Positions 58,687 to 64,000 of a DNA stretch of 64,000 nucleotides are shown piece by piece. The position numbers and the translations under genes were made by a program. This DNA is from Tetracentron sinense (lineage: Eukaryota > Streptophyta > Magnoliopsida > Trochodendrales > Trochodendraceae). The DNA is taken from assembly GCA_015143295.1 (NCBI GenBank), contig CM026561.1, positions 36,150,875 to 36,214,874 on the forward strand, written 5' to 3'. The notes under the pieces were generated by a model. It did not search any database and was not told where the DNA came from. It was given only the letters and a program-made list of their open reading frames with translations. Position 1 is the first letter of the stretch, and every line of letters begins with the position of its first letter.

Positions 58687-60110
58687 TATCTTAGAAGAAG
58701 AAAAAATGTGGATCAAGAAAATCCTTTTTCTTCGTCAAAGCTAATGCGCTCAATTGCCAAAGGAATGTGGAGAGAAGAGTAGAAACAGAAAAAGGTTGTT
58801 TATCTCAATACTGAGATCTGGGTAAAAGAACTGATTTTCGTAACACAAGAGACAAGTTTTTTGCTATCTAAGCCTAATTTGCAGAATCACCAAGCGAAAT
58901 GGAGAGAGAGGATAAAAAGGACAAATGGGGTTTTCTCTGCAGGTCTTAATTGGAAGTCCCTCAAGTTAATTTCAGAGAAGGAAAAAAAATTCAGCAATGA
59001 ACCCACTATCCCACAAACCCTACCAACTGTTTTCACCCGAAGCTTTAATTTTGCTCAATCCGTCATCAAATTTGGAGCAAAAACAGGCCTTTGCTCGACC
59101 TGAACTCACAAAATAGCCACAATAACTGTAGAAGAAAGAACAATTTTTTGTCACAAACCCCGCAAACTGTTTTCACATAAAACCCTAATTTTGTTTAATA
59201 CATCGCAAATTCCGAGCAAAATCGGGGTTCTGTCTCGACCTGTATTTACAAAATCCCCACAATAATTCAGTAGAAGAAAGAATAATTTACCTCAACAATT
59301 CAAACAGATCCGCTCCTACGTACATAAATCAATCAGAAAATCTGGAAGAGAAAAACATAATCCAACCGCAAAATTTGCGAATTGGTTTTCAATTAAAACG
59401 GCAAAGTCCGAGAAACCATCCAAAATCGTAGAGAAGAAAACAAAGGATTTTACAACATGACCTCAGTTTCCACAATTTCCCACCAAATCAAGAGCGAAAT
59501 GATAAAGTCCACATCCAAAATCTACCCGCAAAGGATTCTTAACCAAAACCCAGCATTCGCACAATCTACCCTTTAAAAAAAAAACCCTGAAATCAAGAAA
59601 TGAAATCCCCGAAAGCAAACTAAAGCAATACCCGAAAAAAAAATGTAAGAACAGAGATAGCAAGGGTAAATGTAATTAACAAACCATAGCTGAATTTCTG
59701 AAAAACCTAGAGATCTGGAAAAATCGAAGAAAGAGATGAACCGAAATCGAATCTCGTGACGTGGAACAAAATCAGCAGAAAGTGAGAGATAAGAGGATAA
59801 GGGAAAAGCTCTTCTGCTACGAGACAAAGCTTCATTCATCAGAACTTTCTATAAATAGGTAAAGAAGAAGATAAAGATAGACGAAATAAATCAGAAAAAT
59901 TAAATAAACGAACCTGTTTTTCTGCTTAGCAGCAAACCGAAATGGGCATGTAGTTAATGATGCAGAAGAAGAAAATAAGAACTTCAGAAATCCCGCGATT
60001 AAATTTGATGAACTCCTCCTGTTATTGAGAGAGAGAGAGATGAAGAGTATAATGGAAAGGGAAATAGAAACCGCACGTTTAGAGAGAGAAAATAATTGGA
60101 TTTGAATTTC
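58687..60110 (-). promoter_or_regulatory. SDP1 5' UTR with probable intron
   Basis: Just before the start codon the minus strand reads TTTTTTCTTCTTCTAAG|ATAATGG, a strong splice acceptor (boundary about 58691). A possible donor CAG|GTTCGT is near 59912. The leader 5' of it has GA/CT repeats (about 60028-60042). The stretch between has no supported frame, and the minus frames at 59463-59839 are short and lack family features. Confidence 0.5.
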
Positions 60111-60128
60111 TTATGATGTGATGTATCT

Positions 60129-60136
60129 CTTATATG
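60129..60136 (-). promoter_or_regulatory. TATA-like box of SDP1
   Basis: CATATAAG on the minus strand lies about 1.45 kb before the start codon and shortly before the GA/CT-rich leader. It fits the inferred 5' UTR intron. Confidence 0.4.
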
Positions 60137-60444
60137 GATAAAATAATATTACGTACACGTGTCAACTTTTGATTTCGTACTGAAAGATCATTAAGGTTTT
60201 GTTGTTTTTGCTTTTTCTTAACATTTTGCTTTCAGTCGGATACTTCGATCTTCCTTTATTCACCAAGTTAAGGCCCCACCAAAACGTTGAAGGCAATAAT
60301 GGGTGGGAAACAAGTAAAATACACCCACACAAGGAGGCTAGTGCATTGTTTGGTCTTTGACTAGACTAAATCTCAGATAAGAAAAGGAATGTCCCATACA
60401 CATACACCTGTCTGCTTGTGCCAGAGGTAGTAGTATGTATATCG

Positions 60445-60598
60445 GAGTTCGGATAGGCAACAGCGCCTCCTTGTGTCTTAAAAAATGAGGGCCCACTCAT
60501 GACTGATGTGGTGGCCACCCTAACTGAATGCAGAAATCATTTTTTTCAGATAAAAGGGACAACAGCGCAACAACAAGCGTTGTTGTCCATCTAAACTC
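60445..60598. mobile_element. Short MITE, Mutator-like duplication
   Basis: 154 bp with ends GAGTTCGGATAGGCAACAGC and, reverse-complemented, GAGTTTAGATGGACAACAAC. A perfect 10-bp duplication, ATGTATATCG, flanks it (60435-60444; 60599-60608). Same family as 48222-48344. Confidence 0.8.
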
Positions 60599-60773
60599 AT
60601 GTATATCGTTGCATTGAGTGGTGTGACGGTTAAGATGTTCACCATTTTTGCACGGCTTTCAATCTTAAGCTTTTAACTCTCTAACCAATGAATAGAAACA
60701 AACATTGCTAATCAAGGTTGTAGCTAAGTAAGTGTCTTGTCCCATATTTATTCTACAATATAAAGAAGGAAAA

Positions 60774-60914
60774 TGCTAGTAAGACCGCAAAGGGTCGAGA
60801 CCACGTTGAGACCGGGCATGTGATGCACGGATCTCAAAATTTCAACAACAGTTTTGCAATTTTGAGATCCATGCATCACATGCATGGTCTCGGCCCTTTG
60901 CGGTCTCAATAGCA
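60774..60914. mobile_element. Foldback MITE
   Basis: About 141 bp. Both ends begin TGCTA and contain AGACCGCAAAGGG, and the arms (about 60 bp) also share CATGTGATGCA and GGATCTCAAAATT. The left arm has about 10 extra bases. The target duplication is not clear. The minus frame at 60748-60957 is just this fold. Confidence 0.6.
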
Positions 60915-61728
60915 ATGTCCTATAAAGAAATAAGACTTTTTTTTTTTTTATCTCCAAACTCTAATTTCTAAAATTCGAAATTCTAAAGTACTGATGTGGC
61001 ACTCTTAAAAAGAAGAACAAGAAGAGTAAGGCTCCGTTTGGAAACTCTATTCGAATATAATTAGCTCTAAACAATAAGTTCTAAATTTTTTTCGAATTTG
61101 GTAGTTTGATAACAGTCTAAAAATTTCTCTAAATTTTTAATTGTATGTTTGTTAATACCTCTCATTTTAAATACTAAGAGCTTTTATTAAAAGTAATCAA
61201 CGTCATTTTTTCCCCCTTTCTCTCCATAGCCATCGCCATCTTCAAATGGAAATGGGTTTCAATAGCAAATAACCCACTGTGATCCAAAATAAAAATTAAA
61301 AATTTTCATACACCCAAACAACCAATTGGGAAAAACAACACGATCCAAAAAAAAATTGCTCATTAATCACTTTGAATAGAGTTTCCATAGAAGCAAAGAA
61401 CTCACTGTGATCTAAAAAAAAAACTGAATAGGGCTGAACCCACTGTGATCTGAAAAAACACTAAATAGTGCTGAAGAAGAAGAAGAAGAGCTGAACCCAC
61501 TGTGATCCAAAAAAGAAGAAGAAAAAGTAGAAGAAGAAGAAGAAGATCACCTGAGGCAGCAAGAGCTCCAACGACGGCGACACTACAGCAAGAAGAAAAA
61601 GGCAGAGGGAGCTCCAACGATGGTGACATTTCGCCAAGAAGACTTGAGGTGGCGGGAGTTTCGACTACAAGAGCAGAGAGGTCGTCGAGCACAAGGGTTT
61701 TGGGTTTTCTTGGATTTTATATCAAGGG
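60915..61728. other. Spacer with repeated short motif; possible gene fragment
   Basis: The motif CACTGTGATCYRAAAAAA occurs four times (about 61276, 61405, 61439, 61499). A purine-rich, GAAGAA-repeated stretch (61465-61545) and a GC-richer part to 61700 follow. The opposing frames at 61402-61844 are low-complexity and have no family features. Confidence 0.4.
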
Positions 61729-61731
61729 TAA

Positions 61732-62125
61732 GAGCATTTCTAGCAGCCTCACCAAATTTGCCTCACCAAAATAGCCAAAATTCACAAAAAGTCATATTGG
61801 TGAGCCACTTTTTTAAAACACTCCCATCAGCCCCACCAAAATAGCCAAAACTATCTTATTTTATCATTTGTGTCACATCCACACAAAAAAAAAAAATAGA
61901 GAATCTTATATTTTATTTGTGTGTTCCACAAAGAAGGAGGGAAAGAGAGATATTTTGGTTTGATGAGTGTACAGTGACTCACCAACATTGGTGAGTATTA
62001 TACACTCACCAAACTGAAATCTTCAAATTGGTGAGGCTATTGGAGACGGATATTTTACACTTTTTAGCCAATTGGCTCACCAAAATAGCTAATAAACCCT
62101 TTTGGTAAGGCTGTTAGGAATGCTC
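61732..62125. mobile_element. Tourist-like MITE, uninterrupted copy
   Basis: 394 bp with ends GAGCATTTCTAGCAGCCTCA and, reverse-complemented, GAGCATTCCTAACAGCCTTA, flanked by TAA on both sides (61729-61731; 62126-62128). Multiple CACCAAAATAGCC phrases are inside. It is the reference for the interrupted copy at 46190-50390. Confidence 0.85.
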
Positions 62126-62128
62126 TAA

Positions 62129-62490
62129 CATTGGTATTACAATTATAGTGTAAGGGCAAATCCTCTACTTTTTAGACCTAAAAAATAAGTAGCTCCCTTC
62201 CACTTTTTTAATTAGGCTGTGTTTATAATTGTGGAATTGGAATTGAATTAGAGTTTTTACCTCTACTTCTAAAGCTTTTAGAGGTGCAATAAGCACATTC
62301 TCAAACGCCCTAAAATTCAATAAGCTATAATAGGGGAAAAATCACTTATTTTGTAGAGTTGTCAAAACCTAATTTTAAGTAATTATGAAGAGAAATAAAG
62401 AGTAAGTGTACAGATTTTTTTTATTCACATACGTGCATTGCTTGCTCTGCCTCAGAGAGATATCATAAGAAAGCATAGGGTTTTTCTTCA
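62129..62490. other. AT-rich spacer; no gene seen
   Basis: No supported reading frame or repeat. Confidence 0.5.
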
Positions 62491-62498
62491 GAAATGAT

Positions 62499-63551
62499 CA
62501 ATGTTTTAAAACCCAATCCAGACACTAACCCGGTCAAGGGGCCGGGTTGGTCCAAACCGGTCGGACCGTCCGGTCAATCCGGGTTGACCCAATGACACTA
62601 AGTGATGTCATAAACTATTTAATATTAATATTTTTTTCCTATTAGCAGATTTGATTCGTGAGTTAGTGGGTTTATATAAGGGGTTTTATCTTTTTCGTAC
62701 TCTTGACAAAATTTGAGAAACACCATACTAAATGGATATTCTATCACAGGGAGGAATTTGGCAAACACCATACTAAGGGGTTTTATCTTTTCTATACTAC
62801 AAGCATCATACATTATGCATGGAGGAATTTGAGAAACACAATAACACATGAGAAAATTTATAAACCATATACGAACCCTTCACACTAATCGGTCTGATGG
62901 AAATTTTTAATTGTCTAAACTGTAGACTAAGGACTTTTGGGTGGTTGGCTTCTTTAAGTGTTGGGGTTCCAATTTAAAATTTATAAAGCATCAGACTTTC
63001 TCATTTACAAGAGAGAAATCTTATCTTGTTAAGAGTTATCCTTCACACTAAATGGGTATGCTATCACAAACAAACCTTTCAAGATGAAGCACCTCTTGAA
63101 TTCAATGGAAAACCCCAATTATGAACTAATAAAAAATGAGATTATTATACAAAATTAAGTAAAAAAAACATATACAAACTCTTCAAATCAATAGAAAAAA
63201 AAAAAAGGGTTTGATCTCACCTCAAATTGGCTTGAGTTCTCTCTATCTCCAATCTCCTCTCTTTCTTACGTAGTCTTTTCTTCTTCTTTAGGGTTTTGTT
63301 TTAAAACCCCTACTTTTGTTTAATATTTTGTGTTTTAGAATAAATAAGTCAAAAAGTGCCTTTTTCTATGACCCGAACGGTTCAACAAAAACCGCCCTAG
63401 TCGACTAGGTCACATCGGTTTGGGTGGTTTTTACTAGGTCACCCCGGTTTTGATATTCAGCCGATCAAAGGATCAACCCAACCCACTAAGGTTACTGGGT
63501 CCCAGGTTAATCGGTTCGACCCACCGGTCCAATCCGGGTTTTAAAACACCG
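62499..63551. mobile_element. Non-autonomous hAT element
   Basis: 1053 bp with termini CAATGTTTTAAAACCC and, reverse-complemented, CGGTGTTTTAAAACCC. A perfect 8-bp duplication, GAAATGAT, flanks it (62491-62498; 63552-63559). GC-rich sub-terminal parts repeat ACCCGGTC/CCGGTTTGG phrases, and the middle is AT-rich. The frames at 62625-62888 translate opposite strands of a segment with repeated AACACCATACTAA and are not genes. Confidence 0.8.
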
Positions 63552-63764
63552 GAAATGATAGAGACTCCGAGTAATGAAGGGTAACCTTAGGTCTGATTGT
63601 GTGTGTCCAGGGTGTTACTTTACCTCCTTAACGAAAAATAAAGGAAAGGATAATCAGGAGAAGGGTATGCAATAAGCTATTGTTGACCCAAATGATTACC
63701 ATATGTTTGTTTATGAGTCCTCAGAAGAGGCCTCAGGGTCCTCTTCTAAGCTGATTGCAATGTC

Positions 63765-63935
63765 CCCATGTCCCTTTTAACACATCTTTAACTATGATTA
63801 AGATTAATTAAATTAAAATTAACAATTTTTTTTGTTATTCTAAAAACCATAGTTAAATTCTTAACCCTAGGGGTGAGTGAATCTTAACCACAGTTGATGG
63901 GTGGTAAAAAGGGGGGCGTGGACCAATGAGATCAC
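63765..63935. mobile_element. Small MITE, dispersed family
   Basis: The inverted arms are about 50 bp. The left reads TCCCCATGTCCC...AACTATGATTAAGATTA, and the right (reverse complement) reads ATTGGTCCACGCCCCCC...CAACTGTGGTTAAGATT. Single arms of the same sequence occur at 40825-40905 and 51530-51605. Confidence 0.5.
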
Positions 63936-64000
63936 GGGGTCAACTTCTAAGCTGACCCGGGGTCCATTTTCCATTTCCCTCATTTGGGTGTTTTATAATT

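Noticed and set aside
60748-60957. Small minus-strand reading frame
   Set aside because: It is the fold of a 141-bp inverted repeat and has no family features.
61402-61844. Overlapping leucine-rich and arginine-rich frames on opposite strands
   Set aside because: Both read a low-complexity GAAGAA tract. One runs into the Tourist-like MITE. No independent support.

Overview
This is nuclear DNA of a flowering plant. The two host genes that can be named are spliced plant genes, one in abscisic acid (ABA) synthesis and one in oil breakdown. Most of the rest is plant transposon sequence, with long introns and AT-rich spacers. The species cannot be told from the window.

Layout. Positions 1-25,650 are a retrotransposon inside a retrotransposon. 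A gag-only LTR element (331-25643, minus strand, flanked by AGTGG) was entered by a Ty3/gypsy element of the Tat type with two RNase H regions (4542-19161, plus strand, flanked by GTGGT). Both are fossils. Their LTRs and untranslated parts are packed with short palindromes and tandem repeats. Positions 26,250-27,000 hold two small DNA transposons. Positions 27,544-30,999 hold a complete two-exon short-chain dehydrogenase that closely resembles ABA2, the xanthoxin dehydrogenase of ABA synthesis. Positions 31,272-32,405 are a non-autonomous hAT with a duplicated 3' part. Positions 33,068-39,793 are a Ty1/copia element (minus strand, flanked by AACAC) sitting inside the end of a small MITE.

Positions 41,928-51,417 are a second, dead ABA2 copy. 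Its exon 1 and first-intron position match the live gene. Its intron has grown to about 8.7 kb and holds a Tourist-like MITE, a 2.5-kb solo LTR, a CACTA-like MITE, a four-layer nest (MITE > Helitron > Helitron > MITE) and a tRNA-derived SINE. Positions 51,420-55,300 are AT-rich with tandem repeats and a possible LTR remnant. Positions 55,315-58,686 (minus strand) are SDP1, the patatin-type triacylglycerol lipase. It has three coding exons, 854 codons before the stop, and a probable intron in the 5' UTR. Its promoter is near 60,130. Positions 60,400-64,000 hold further MITEs and a 1-kb non-autonomous hAT.

How the parts relate. ABA2 makes abscisic aldehyde from xanthoxin, and SDP1 starts breakdown of seed oil. 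They are neighbours here, and nothing in the sequence shows shared control. Their surroundings are shaped by tandem duplication of ABA2 followed by repeated transposon entry, much of it readable from intact target-site duplications (TSDs). All alignments, divergence values and repeat counts were made by eye.
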